Assembly (NCBI GenBank): GCA_035772405.1 | Contig: JAYKKM010000072.1 | Location: 186,001-250,000, forward strand | DNA: 64,000 nucleotides | Origin: Chrysogorgia sp. JL179-B06 | Lineage: Eukaryota > Cnidaria > Anthozoa > Scleralcyonacea > Chrysogorgiidae | Direction: 5' to 3' | In this document: positions 53,629 through 64,000 of the stretch, in pieces | How the letters are laid out: every line of letters starts with the position of its first letter | How positions within the stretch are numbered: position 1 is the first letter of the stretch | Notes under the pieces: model-generated | Told to the model about the DNA's origin: nothing | Databases searched by the model: none | What the model saw: only the letters and a program-made list of their open reading frames with translations | Made by a program: the position numbers and the translations under genes

Positions 53629-54290
53629 GAAGGATAATTTACAGGTTGATCACATTGATATTAAGGAGAATTTACAGTTTGATCACATTAACATCAAGGA
53701 GAATTTGCAGTTTGATCACATTCATGTTAAGGAGAATTTGCAGTTTGATCACATTCATGTTAAGGAGAATTTACAGTTTGATCACATTCATGTTAATGAG
53801 AATTCACAGTTTGATCACATTAACATATTAGGAGAATTTACAGTTTGATAACATTAACATTAAGGAGAATTTACAGTTTGATCACATTCATGTTAAGGAG
53901 AATTTGCAGTTTGATCACATTCATGTTAAGGATAATTTGCAGTTTGATCACATTCATGTTAAGGAGAATTTGCAGTTTGATCACATTAACATTAAGGAGA
54001 ATTTACAGTTTGATCACATTAACATATTAGGAGAATTTACAGTTTGATCACATTAACATTAAGGAGAATATACAGTTTGATCACATTAATATTAAGGAGA
54101 ATTTACAGTTTGATCACATTAATATTAAGGATAATTTGCAGTTTGATCACATTCATGTTAAGGAGAATTTGCAGTTTGATCACATTAATGGTAAGGAGAA
54201 TTCACAGTTTGATCACATTCATGTTAAGGAGAATTTACAGTTTGATCACATTCATGTTAAGAAGAATTTAGTTTGATCACATTAATATTA
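53629..54290. repeat. 33-bp tandem repeat, about 20 copies
   Basis: The unit is AAGGAGAATTTGCAGTTTGA followed by TCACATTCATGTT. Variation concentrates in the last nine bases (CATGTT, AACATT, AATATT). As 33 is 11 codons, a reading such as KENLQFDHIHV repeats. Single-base insertions (ATATTAGGAG near 53825 and 54024) shift the frame twice, so the block encodes no continuous protein. Confidence 0.95.
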
Positions 54291-55207
54291 AAGATGATAC
54301 ATGGACGATCGTTCAGCTCACATCTTCAGAAAAGCTTTCTCGTTGGCATATTATATTCACTTATAATATATTGAATAATATATTAAATAATATATTCATA
54401 TTAATAATATATTAATATATAAATAATATATTAATAATAATTATTATAATTATTAATTATAAGTGCAGCTATAATTATTAATTATAAGTGTAGCTACAAG
54501 TGTAATTAATTATAATAAATTAATTAATTGTTAATTAATTAATTATAGTTAATTATTAATTAATTAATTATTATTAATTTTTATTAATATAGCTGATTAT
54601 TCTTATATCACATCTCACTTTGACAAAGTTTTGTGCAAGCATTAGCAATTATGAAACAAACATTCAGTAAAACTTGTTTACCTAATCTTTTGAAAGAGAT
54701 TAATCAGCAATTCATATTTTGAGCTAACCACCATACCCGGTATTGATTATTAATATTATTAATAATTAATATTATTGACATGATGATGCTGGTATTAATG
54801 CATTGCAATATGACACTATAATATGTAGTATTTATCACATGGTATCTACACAATATTGCAGCATATACACTGTATATTTATATAAATCTGTACTCTGTAA
54901 ATATTTATATACATTATATATAAATATTTATGTCAATTTATATAAATTATATATAAATATTTGTATAAATTCATTTATATAAATCTGATATATAAATGAA
55001 GATAAATACAGTACATACACTGATTCAATACTTTATGTTCAATTTGTTTGATTGTTCAAAATAAAAATAAAGCAATATATTCATTCAAAACATTATTGTG
55101 ACATTGTATTATTCAATTAGATTTAAAATTACTGTCTTACACTTGTACCAATACCAGTGAAATTTATTTATTTATTCATTATGCTTTGCCAGTACTTCAT
55201 TCCTTAT
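54291..55207. other. Very AT-rich intergenic sequence
   Basis: Dominated by TTAATTAATTA and ATATTAATATA words with many small self-complementary stretches (about 54350-54600) and by ATATAAATATTTATAT near 54895-55000. No gene is visible. Confidence 0.5.
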
Positions 55208-55210
55208 TAA

Positions 55211-55941
55211 GGCCACACCAATTTAATTTGGTGTTTCACGGGCAGAAACCCATTTTTTTCAGGATCGGAGGCGGGGGAAAAAATAAAAATAAAATTGTAT
55301 TGACGAGTCATGAATGTTCAAATTCATCCGAAGAAATTTATATACTGTACTTATATTATACAACATACTGTATTTAAAATAAGCATATGTTCTGCCGGCC
55401 ACGCGAAAAGGAATCTGAACAATTACAAAGACTTTTATTTCAATATACTACAGACGCATTCTGAGCACTATTGAAGAGATCATTACAGCTATATATATAT
55501 ACAATGTTAAATGTCACTTTAAAAGAGCGAGCTACAGTTTGAAAGTGATCAGAACTTGAAAGCGATCAGTACTTGTAAGCCATTGCTTCAGACATGTTTA
55601 AGAGCACACAGATCGTCTTGCAGAACAGTGCGCATAATTGTAAAGAGGACTCGAGCCTACAGGCTACCGGTTCATGAACATTGCTCAATGCCGTGCTCAA
55701 TGCGATCCAAACAAGATGTGCAAAACCTCAGGATTTTTAGCGTGTCTTTAAAATTCGATTTTGCCATAAGAATGAGCTTCGGCAAACACGGAACTATAGA
55801 TTTTTATTATTTTGGACTCTTGACTTATTTATTCTTTTATTTAAAAAATAAAAGGATAAGTTTTCAATTTTATTTTTATTCTGTTTTTCGGATTTTTAGC
55901 GTCGGCGGGCCCGTGAAACACAAAATAAAATTGGTGTGGCC
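55211..55941. mobile_element. PIF/Harbinger-like MITE, TAA target duplication (731 bp)
   Basis: Ends GGCCACACCAATTTAATTTG and the complement GGCCACACCAATTTTATTTT, each flanked by TAA (55208-55210, 55942-55944). A 3-base TAA/TTA duplication and GG-starting termini are typical of PIF/Harbinger elements. The arms continue with GTGTTTCACGGGC. Open frames inside have no transposase motif. Confidence 0.7.
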
Positions 55942-55944
55942 TAA

Positions 55945-57197
55945 GTGTGCATGGCGTTGTGCAACATTTGTAATTTTTGCACAATGGAAGCTCCTCTGGG
56001 CATGCAACATAAAACAAAGTCTTTGACATTGACAACAATATACAATAGACATGGACAATATTAAGCACAGGTGAGGTGCCAGAAATTCCCATCTGGGACC
56101 ATGCTGGGGGAGGGCGCTGGGAGCTTCAGCCACCACTTTTTGCCCAGTTAAAGAATATTACAAATATAGTCGAGAGCTTTAAATTAAAAAGTTAAATAAT
56201 CTGACTTTCGTACTTCGTGACAGCTACACTTTAATGGGTTTAGTTATTTTTAACAGTCATCAACAGCCTACACAATGCACATAAATAACAGACTTAATCT
56301 GTTTTAGTCCTTATAATATGTTCATAAAGACATTAATTTATTATTACCTAGCAACCATGTGTGACGTCTATGAGTCGACGGATCCAATGTTTGACCCTGG
56401 TGTTCAATGACAACTTCCGAACAATAACAAAATAATTATAACAATAACAAAATAATTTATGCACAAGTCATGCCAACAGTGACATCCCCTTTGGCATTCG
56501 CTTAGCAGTGCTCTGGGGGGTCCCGGCCGGACATTGTACTAGGGCTCAAAGAACCCCGAGGACTCATGTATTACGCATGAACAGTTGTCCGTAAAGCTAA
56601 AAAACCGACACAAATATAGGTTACCCACTCACTACAACTTCTTTATAAGCACGGTTTTCTCTTTCAATTGCATGAAAAAAACATTTATTTACACGTATTA
56701 ATTTAAAAGTACAGAACATGAGTGTACTCACATAATAACTTCAGTAATGCAGCAACATTTGATCTTCGTCGCGCAGACTCGCAGCTACTAGTCCTTCAAA
56801 AACGCCTCAATTTCACTCAGCATTACTTGCAAAGGCTCAAATTCCAAATAACTTGGTAGAGAATCGGCTATTAAGTTGAAGTACTGTATCCACGTGCACA
56901 TGCCATGTTTGTTGTTCTCGCATGATTAGATCCCAGGCCCACCTATCGTTAGCCTACGTCATAGTCTGTGAAATTTTGAAAACCACAGACTATGAACCAG
57001 CGCCGTTAATCGTGTTCTGTGACGTAGCTACTATAAGGAATTTAAATAGTAGACCATGATTGGTCAATTAGAAAATTTAGTTAATACGCGATATTCAATT
57101 GGTTAAGAACTACTTCCGTTTTCAATGTTCGTCATGCATGTTGTTTACCCGAAGATAGTTTCTCAGCCGCCTCAACGTTTCCTTGTAAACGAGACTA
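55945..57197. other. Unassigned sequence
   Basis: A small inverted repeat, CATAGTCTGTG and CACAGACTATG, lies at about 56958-56995. No gene recognised. Confidence 0.35.
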
Positions 57198-57200
57198 TTA

Positions 57201-57778
57201 GGCCAAGTAAAAAAAAACATATGTTTCTCGTCCGGATTTCTGCCAAAAAGCAGGGAAGCGGGGCATTTATTATTTTTTTTTTTTCTTAGCCAAAGTAATA
57301 AGCTTTCATACAGTTTAGTAAGGAAAATACACGCAATAAAACGTGAACTACAAAAGGCTTTACTAAATTTCTTTTACTAAACTTCTACTAAATTTTTTAA
57401 TGTCTCGTAACGTAATAACGCATACCATGGTTTTAATACTTTATCTGCCGTTCTGATCCTCGAGCAAACGAAAACCATCGTTTAAATATGGGTTAAAACA
57501 AAAAACATTCATGAATATGCAGCGCGCAAGCATGACAAGCATGTGAACAAAAATATGAGTTCGTATTTGAGTTCGTGAAGGTGTTGAATTTGGTCAGCGG
57601 ATAGGATTTTGAATGAGCCCGCGTTTCCAGATTAATACTTCAAGTTATCAAAAATAAAGTTCAAAAACATGAAGCGAAATTTGTAGAGGAAAACCAGCAA
57701 AAAAAAAAAAAGAAAGGAAGCGGCCAAGAAAAAGGAAGCGTGCGGGGACGAGAAACATATGTTTTTTTTTACTTGGCC
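57201..57778. mobile_element. PIF/Harbinger-like MITE, TTA target duplication (578 bp)
   Basis: GGCCAAGTAAAAAAAAACAT with ATGTTTCTCGTCC on the left is mirrored on the right, flanked by TTA at 57198-57200 and 57779-57781. The inner part has GGGAAGCG and GGAAGCG words and an A-rich run. No transposase. Confidence 0.75.
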
Positions 57779-58043
57779 TTAAAGAGTTTGCTAATACTTT
57801 GAAAGGATGACTGTTTATAGTCGGCATAATTTTGGTTCAAGGATGATCAAACAGTCGAAGAGATGCGGGAATCGAATTGTTAATCATACGATATTTCCAG
57901 GTAGCCGTCGAGTGCCGATTCTCGTTTAATATGCTGTTTCGTTTTAGCTTTTCAGCTTGTCCTATTTGTCTATTAGAACTAAGTTTGCTCTTCATATGAT
58001 TTCTTAAACTTTTACTGAATACTCATTAGTTGCTATAAGCATA

Positions 58044-58259
58044 GACTTGCTCCAAGTCTGCCTCTTGATTGTTTCGGCTTTGTTTAAAGACGGGTTTGCT
58101 TCGAGAATACGGGTTTGTTTCGAGACAGGTTCTTTTCAAAACCTTGAAACAAACCCGTCTTTGAAACCAAACCACTCTCGAAATAAACCCGTCTTCTCGA
58201 AACAAACCCGTCTTTAAATAAACCCGAAACAATCAAGAGGCAGACTTGGAGCAAGTCTA
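58044..58259. repeat. Foldback element, TAGACTTG ends, copy 2
   Basis: TAGACTTGCTCCAAGTCTGC and its complement (CAGACTTGGAGCAAGTCTA) frame repeated GACGGGTTTG and CAAACCCGTC words. Almost the whole 216 bases can fold into one imperfect hairpin. Sister of 51788-52079. Confidence 0.85.
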
Positions 58260-59048
58260 TACTATAAGGCATAAACACAATCTATTGCGAATAATCGGCA
58301 TAAATTACAGAACACACAATTTGGCTCTGATGCACAGACGCTACTTAGCGCCGCCTTTTTGCGCCCGCGAGCGTCTGTACGCAGGCTAACCTATCGTATG
58401 TCTTAAACGGAAATGGCTAAAATGGATGACTCAAAATGACCTTTGTGTTTTTGTCTGGTATTCTGGTCTTTATTTTTGGTAATAGGTTAGGTTAGGTCTA
58501 ATGTTATATCAATGTTAGGGTTAGCTAGCCTTGTCCTTCTAAAACCACGCATAATTAGAACCAGGATTTTTCTAATTTGGTCTAAATATAAGTTCTTGTC
58601 GTTGGCCAGAAAATGAAAATGAATATCCCAGGGTCTTACCTCCGCTACCCTTGGGTCCTCCTGAGTAAAATCATAATATATATTGTCAGCCGAAAATTTC
58701 ATCTTCATGGAGGTCAAAGTTACAGGATGTGATGTCACACAAGAGGCATTCCAAACCAGTTTTCGTTTGTTACTTACCACAAAAATGCCTCTTGTGACAT
58801 CCGATAACCAGATGATTTTGCTCAGGAAGACTCATTTAGGTAATTTGCGCATTGGAGTACGTCATAAGTTCTCTCCCACACCCCTCTTCAATGTTGAATA
58901 CGTGATTAAGATCAAGTCCTTATATTGTGGACAAATAGGAACAAAATTACAACATTGAAAGGGAGACGGGGGACCAGTAAGTCCCAACACTTTTAGCCAT
59001 GATTGTAGCCTAGGCTTTTGACCTTAGCTCTGTACATGACGCTACTGT
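58260..59048. other. Unassigned sequence
   Basis: 58415-58515 resembles 49980-50075. AGAGGCATT and AATGCCTCT near 58742-58793, with TGATGTCACA, form a short inverted repeat. No gene recognised. Confidence 0.35.
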
Positions 59049-59480
59049 TTGTACTCAAGTACAAACACTGGAACTGTACAGACATCAAAGAGCCAGAATA
59101 AAGAACGAGAGTACAGTCTAGACTAGATACAGACATCACAGAGCCAGAATAAAGAACGAGAGGAGTACAGTCTAGACTAGACACAGACATCACAGAGCCA
59201 GAATAAAGAACGAGAGTACAGTCTAGACTAGATACAGACATATCACACAGCCAGAATAGAGAACTAGACTGTACAGTAGTAGTGATACTGATATCACACA
59301 GCCAGAATAGAGAACTAGACTGTACAGTACAGTCTAGACTAGGTAGTGATACTGATATCACACAGCCAGAATAGAGAACTATAGAGCACAGTCTAAACAC
59401 ACAGCCAGTATATAGAGAACTATAAAATACAGCCGTAAACTAGATACGGACAACACATAGCCAGAATAAGGAACTGTATA
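59049..59480. repeat. Tandem repeat of about 50-60 bp, 7-8 copies
   Basis: Each copy has CACAGAGCCAGAATAAAGAA or CACACAGCCAGAATAGAGAA, then ACAGTCTAGACTAG and GATAC. Copy lengths vary by internal duplication of ACTGTACAGTA-like words, and CTAGAC/GTCTAG make local hairpins. Confidence 0.85.
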
Positions 59481-60564
59481 AATAAAACATATGCCACTAT
59501 ATGTGGCTTATGGAATTTTGCGAAACGAAACAGATTTGCGAAACGAAACAACAATTTGCCTAACGAGGTGGATAATAACAACCGACCCCAAAACAACAAA
59601 GATCTTAACCCTAACCCCCCGTCTAAATAGCTTTAAGACACGTTTTGCAAGAAAACCATAAGCCACTATATGTTGCGTCATAACAACAGTTAATCTGATA
59701 ACTCGATCACACGTACAGCATGTAATCGTGCGGAAAATCATGACGGGAACCTCCGAGCATGCAACCATATACAAGTCGTAAACAGAAGATTCTCTTTCGA
59801 CGGCCAAACAGAAAACAACAGAAGAAACTGATGTTTTGTATTAAAAAAAACACAACTGAAAGTGCAAGCTCGGTTTTGGCTTCGCTAGCGAAAAACTCGA
59901 CTGAAGTGCCAGTATTTCTATGCAACTGAACTATAAATAGCAGCTGGAATCTCTATAGAATATATCAATTACGAATTAGACATTAAGTAAATCCTTGAAT
60001 GTTCGCATGGTGACAATAGTTATATAGTATTAAATCTTTGACTTGTGGGTAGTACACCGCGTTTATTATATCTTGCTAAGCTTTCGACCTGTTGTCCATC
60101 TACTGTGGCCAAACACGCTTGGGAGTAGGAAGAAGTTAGATGGGATGATTATGTGGGACATTTTCCAAAAATGCCAAGTGTCGGCTTCCGAAGCTAAGGG
60201 ATCTAAGGGATCGGCAATATTTATGGTTGGGGTGGGGGCCGAAGAGAAATAGATTTGGCATGCTGGAAAAACAATTTACCCAACCAAATTAAGATCAGAA
60301 ATTTAACCGTCCCAACCATTTCTGGGTAAAGAAAAAATGTATCCAACCCAAGAAGAAAAAAGTTAGATAAAGCCCAATTCCCGGTGCAATGTTTTAGAGA
60401 CAGGGAAGACTGGATAGAAAGGAGAATATACTGTATATCTGGCTTTAATCCTCCATTCTCAGCATTTAGCCGATACACAGTAAATCATCTATCATAATGT
60501 GTGTATCATCGCGTATATCATCGTCTTTCATGTATCTATTTTTGTGTTCCCACTCTCATATTGC
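59481..60564. other. Unassigned sequence with half of a direct-repeat pair
   Basis: 60267-60383 (AATTTACCCAACC, TCAGAAATTTAACCGTCCCA, CCCAAGAAGAAAAAAGTTAG) is repeated at 61580-61692, so both belong to an unclassified repeat. No gene recognised. Confidence 0.45.
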
Positions 60565-60760
60565 TATAGCTTTGATATGTTAAGTAATTTTAAGTCAGCA
60601 CTTAAGACTTTTCTTTTTTAAAATCAATAGTTTTTTGTTCATATAGTGGTAATATATGTAGTAGGCTTTATCTTATAATGAAACTGTAATTAGTTTTATA
60701 AGTAAAATTAAGAATATATTGTTGTAAGAGCGTCTTTTATTATTATTATTATCATATTAT
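60565..60760 (+). mobile_element. LINE 3' end (same family as 26560-27062)
   Basis: AGCTTTGATATGTTAAGTAA with TTTTAAGTCAGCACTTAAGA and CTTTTCTTTTTTAAAATCAA, then GGTAATATATGTAGTAGGCT, match the minus-strand LINE end at 26 kb closely. It ends in an (ATT)n tail. Only about 190 bases survive. Confidence 0.75.
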
Positions 60761-60767
60761 GAAAAAT

Positions 60768-61045
60768 CTGACTGCCCCAACCGGAAATCGAACCCGAGGT
60801 CTCCGAATCAACGCATCGACGTATCTAAAGGAGCCGGTGATAATTAGCTAGCTACTAATTTGAGGAAGTCCTGTGAGAGGCTTCGCTCTACTTCGTCGAA
60901 GGTGGATGTCTTCCTGTAGAGATTTGAGAGTCGGGGCGATGTATAAATATGTATATGATGTTTGACTGTTCTGACCGTGTCTCAATAGCTCAGTGGTTAG
61001 AGCGCCGATGCGTTGATTCGGAGTTGGTTCGATTCACTCAGGACT
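60768..61045. repeat. Inverted pair of family C tRNA-headed repeats
   Basis: A minus-strand piece (60768-60830: ACTGCCCCAACCGG, CTCCGAATCAACGCATCGAC) faces a plus-strand copy (60966-61045: TTCTGACCGTGTCTCAATAG, CTCAGTGGTTAGAGCGCCGA, TGCGTTGATTCGGAG). Neither has a complete tRNA shape; the plus copy lacks part of the T arm. Confidence 0.6.
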
Positions 61046-61147
61046 TTTTTATATTTATAATCTTCGGCACTTTCTGATAGAAATTGCTTAATATTATCAT
61101 CAGCAAAAGTTTCATTTTTATTTTACTGAATTTGAGCTATTTTTCGG

Positions 61148-61485
61148 AGTTTCCGTTTAAGCTTGAGTATAGGAAATAATTCACTAAAATGAAATAACCA
61201 AACTGCAAGTCACTAATATTTATCTGATAGAAAAGATATACAGACATATCGAGATTGCAGATTTAGGAGTAGTATATGTCGTACGTACGAACTAGTACAC
61301 AACGTAGCCTTCGCTCTGCCATCTGGGTCGTGGTAGCTCAATTGGTTAGATCGTCAAACCAGAGATCAGAAGGTTGCGGGTTCGATTCCCGTCTGGGGCT
61401 CTGAAACATTTTTCTGAGTTTGCGTTTAAGCAAACAATTCACTGAACTGAAATAACCAAGCAGCAAAAGTCACTAATATTTATTT
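61148..61485 (+). repeat. Family B tRNA-headed repeat between direct repeats
   Basis: The tRNA-like part (about 61330-61401) has GGTAGCTCAATTGGTTAGAT and GCGGGTTCGATTCCCGT, preceded by CCTTCGCTCTGCCATCTGG. Flanking direct repeats share GAAATAACCAA, AAGTCACTAATATTTAT and TTTAAGC (61148-61222 and 61414-61485), as in the 33-kb copy. Confidence 0.65.
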
Positions 61486-62342
61486 CATTTTCCTATTTCA
61501 ATGTTGAGTCACTTTGCAATGTGTTTTTCGTTTCCCTAAGTGATGTCACTTTCTATAAATAGCAGATCGACTTTATTTAATTACCCAAGCAAATTAAAAT
61601 CAGAAATTTAATCGTCCCAACCATTTATGGGTAAAGAAAATCTCTCACCCAACCCAAGAAGAAAAAAGTTAGATTAAGCCCAATGCCCTGCATATTGTCG
61701 ATACAAGGTTTAATAACAAACTTTTACCCAACCCAAATAGATATACAGACAGATCCTACTGTAGCTATCAGATTATTCACTCCCTATACAGAGCAGGAAT
61801 CCAAAAACAAGGAGAGGAATGCAATAACAAAAGCTAATGTGCAATGATGACTAAGGAGAACTAATGACGATTCCAATTTTAAATGATGAACTCTTAATTT
61901 TTTATGTAAATAGTCGTGAAAATTTTGCTACCCAACCCTTCAGAGAAATGATGACTTTTTTACCCAACCATTAAGGCCCCACACAGATAGGCTCTCTGAA
62001 GAGAACCACAGTTGTAAATGGCGGCTTATACGCAATTAAGAAGATGGTCATAAAACTCGAATAACAAATACAGTTCAATGGATAGTTTTATTCAAGACAG
62101 AACTATATATTATATTTTAACAATATATCATTGTCATTTGGATTTCCCCAGTCGCACTTCGATTACTTCATCGTTATCCAAGGCCAGCTTGAAAACGAAA
62201 CGTGCAATTGGAGGAATCACAATTATATATATTAATATAATTTGTTTTTGTAACAGTATATGATTAGAATAAATATAAATAAAATATACTATATATATGT
62301 ATTATGTATAAATAATTATTTTGTAGACGTGCTGCGAGTTTA
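61486..62342. other. Unassigned sequence
   Basis: Contains the second copy (61580-61692) of the 60267 repeat, and an AT-rich end near 62210-62330. An AATAAA signal on the minus strand lies at 62344-62339 and could serve the coiled-coil gene. Confidence 0.4.
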
Positions 62343-62531
62343 TTAAACGGCTTCAAAAACGACCCATTTGATAAATTCATTGGCGTAGTCATTTTGAAAA
62401 TCAATGTTGTCTAAGCCGAGAAAATCAAAGATAAAGTTTATGTAAATCGGGATTATTTTTATCACATTTATAACCACCCTGATTTCCTTTGGCTTTTCTT
62501 CTGATGAATTATTAGTGAGTTTTTGAAACAT
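62343..62531 (-). CDS. Small hypothetical open frame (62 aa)
   Basis: Begins with a true ATG and encodes MFQKLTNNSSEEKP followed by a hydrophobic middle (about residues 18-40, VVINVIKIIPIYINFIFDFL) that could span a membrane. No family is recognised. It lies 164 bp past the stop of the coiled-coil gene on the same strand, so it may simply be 3' UTR sequence. Confidence 0.15.
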   Translation of the reverse strand: MFQKLTNNSSEEKPKEIRVVINVIKIIPIYINFIFDFLGLDNIDFQNDYANEFIKWVVFEAV

Positions 62532-62695
62532 ATTGTCTCGTCGAAACTAGTATTGTACCTTTATCATTTTCGATTTCGATTTTTACACTGCCTGATGCTT
62601 ATCTAAATTTTACTTCGAGAAAGCAAGGGGCAAGTTTTGTGGTTATATGTTATGACTATAGTAACGTTCAATAATTTAGTAGGTCATGAGGATGT

Positions 62696-63595
62696 TTATG
62701 CCCTTGGAAGACTGCTACAGCTGCGGTCCACTTGGACATCGCCTCCGTAGAAGAAAGAAGTAGGAGTTGGATTACGAGGGAGTATTCCTCTCCTCTGTTG
62801 TTCCAGCCGTCGTCTGTACTCGCTCTCTGGCATAACAGGAGACAAGGGATGCAGCATGCGATGCTGGTGCCGGACAGCCGGGTGCATGACGTGAGATCTT
62901 TCGCTCAGGTATCCGTCTTCACCCCGGATAGAAATCCTTTCCGTTCCGAGCCCTTCGCCCGACGACACATAATTACAGGCGTCAAGATTAGTTGTTAATC
63001 TTTTGATAATCTCTTCCGCTCCTTCCAGTTCTTGTTTCAATTTCTCTCTGTCCTCGTGGATAATTTCTCGATCGTGTCTCTCGCGTTCAAAGTCCTCCTT
63101 GTAAACAATAATCTGAGCTTTTAACATTTCACATTGATCGTCGTTAGGCGAACAATCTCCGTCGTTATGTTGGCATCGTTTGTACAAGGCGGTCGCCAGC
63201 CGCGTTATTTCACCTTGCAACGGCCTCTGTCGCTTTTCCAAATCGCCAATCCTCTCCTTCAACTCCCTTTCTTCTTCTTCCAATAGTTTCTTCTCGCCGG
63301 AAAGCATTTCGTAACGCATCTGAAGTTCCTCGTAATCTCTCTTCCAGCCTCGATTAATCTCGATGAGAGATTGCATATCGCCGGGATTATCATTCGTACC
63401 AGTCCCAGCCGGTCTGGAACCGACCGCAGACGAACCGAGGCTACCGAGCCGGTTCGATCCGCTCTTCAAGCGCTCATTCTCGTTTCTTAGATCACGTATC
63501 ATCTGTAATAAGTTACTATTGTCGTTCAAAAGACTAATGATCTTCTTTTCTACCTCTTTGCAGTTGCACATCCGTGTTTTATTTTCGTTATTCAT
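62696..63595 (-). CDS. UBAN-motif coiled-coil protein, ABIN/TNIP-like
   Basis: The 299-residue protein is mostly coiled coil. Residues 11-45 form a first heptad helix. A Gly/Ser-rich linker (46-72) follows. Residues 81-140 form a second helix with NRGWKRDYEELQMRYE and RQRPLQGEITRLATAL. At 156-190 lies QIIVYKEDFERERHDRE then KLKQEL, which carries the D-F-x-x-E-R-x-x-R-E core of the UBAN ubiquitin-binding coil known from ABIN/TNIP, optineurin and NEMO. The RQR-x-x-x-x-x-E-I-x-R-L-x-x-A-L stretch ahead of the UBAN favours the ABIN/TNIP type. The Pro/Arg-rich tail (240-299) has no zinc finger, unlike NEMO and optineurin. Vertebrate ABINs bind linear ubiquitin and A20 and damp NF-kB signalling; the role here is inferred. 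The single exon starts at a true ATG, with a TATATATA box about 30 bases upstream (63624-63632). It is shorter than vertebrate relatives (over 400 residues). Confidence 0.75.
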   Translation of the reverse strand: MNNENKTRMCNCKEVEKKIISLLNDNSNLLQMIRDLRNENERLKSGSNRLGSLGSSAVGSRPAGTGTNDNPGDMQSLIEINRGWKRDYEELQMRYEMLSGEKKLLEEEERELKERIGDLEKRQRPLQGEITRLATALYKRCQHNDGDCSPNDDQCEMLKAQIIVYKEDFERERHDREIIHEDREKLKQELEGAEEIIKRLTTNLDACNYVSSGEGLGTERISIRGEDGYLSERSHVMHPAVRHQHRMLHPLSPVMPESEYRRRLEQQRRGILPRNPTPTSFFYGGDVQVDRSCSSLPRA

Positions 63596-64000
63596 GTCTG
63601 TTCTTCACTTTCTACTTATTGTACTATATATAACGAATGTTTCCGACACTGCACGAGTTCAAGTCGATTTGATGAATCGGTGATTGTCGAAAGCTTTTAT
63701 AAATCGCCCACGATATACGCCCACACTTAAAATAAACAATGACGTAATGCTATCTTTGTACGTGCGAATCGAATCGTCTGGAACTTAAACATAAACGAAA
63801 CGTAAATAATTCCTGATCTAGACGATACGACTAGATTCCAACTTCGAATTCACTTATATGAACAATATAGCTTGTGTATTCTTCCGAGATTTCGTCGAAG
63901 TCACATATATAGCTATGAAGCATTGACATTTGAGTATAAACCATGTCTATATATAGTTGTTGTATTATGCAATTCTCTGTCAGCATTACTACACACTCTA
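63596..64000. other. Upstream flank of the UBAN gene
   Basis: A TATATATA box on the minus strand lies at about 63624-63632. I found no heat-shock element or clear NF-kB site in these 400 bases. The window ends without another gene. Confidence 0.4.

Noticed and set aside
53629..54290. CRISPR-like repeat-spacer pattern
   Set aside because: The repeats are contiguous with no unique spacers, and the genome is eukaryotic.

Overview
This is a window from an animal (metazoan), almost certainly invertebrate, nuclear genome. Coding density is very low. The few good genes have eukaryotic traits: heat-shock-factor sites, TATA-like boxes and AATAAA signals. Most of the rest is a graveyard of eukaryotic transposons: non-LTR retrotransposons, a Penelope-like fragment, hAT-, Harbinger- and TTAA-type miniature elements, tRNA-headed short repeats and satellites. 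No viral, organellar or bacterial gene was seen. I cannot name the species.

Only four protein genes are well supported. Three are intronless paralogues encoding just the two C-terminal substrate-binding domains of a DNAJB-type Hsp40, with no J domain: 24031-24639 (-), 31055-31633 (-) and 40971-41564 (+). Each has canonical heat-shock elements a few hundred bases upstream, so they look like a heat-inducible family of J-less Hsp40 clamp proteins. This is the most interesting biology in the window. The fourth (62696-63595, -) is a 299-residue coiled-coil protein with a UBAN-type ubiquitin-binding motif, closest in layout to the ABIN/TNIP family of NF-kB regulators.

Layout. 1-4.4 kb: a 421-bp palindrome, a Penelope-like GIY-YIG fragment and a 0.7-kb dispersed repeat. 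4.4-14.1 kb: a mosaic tandem array of about nine units (0.84-1.64 kb), built from a hAT-like MITE, a tRNA-headed repeat, a TA microsatellite and spacer modules. 14-24 kb: SINE-like repeats and LINE pieces. 24-42 kb: the three Hsp40-CTD genes, separated by LINE relics and terminal-inverted-repeat elements, one of which ends 16 bp from a stop codon. 43-55 kb: hammerhead-like Penelope termini, a 1.2-kb minisatellite with a 153-bp higher-order period, inverted-repeat elements and a 33-bp satellite. 55-62 kb: two Harbinger-like MITEs, foldback elements and tRNA-headed repeats. 62-64 kb: the UBAN gene.

The Hsp40-CTD genes may work together, since this fold dimerises through its extreme C terminus. 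No operon-like arrangement or functional link to the UBAN gene is visible. All calls come from reading the sequence; no database search was run.
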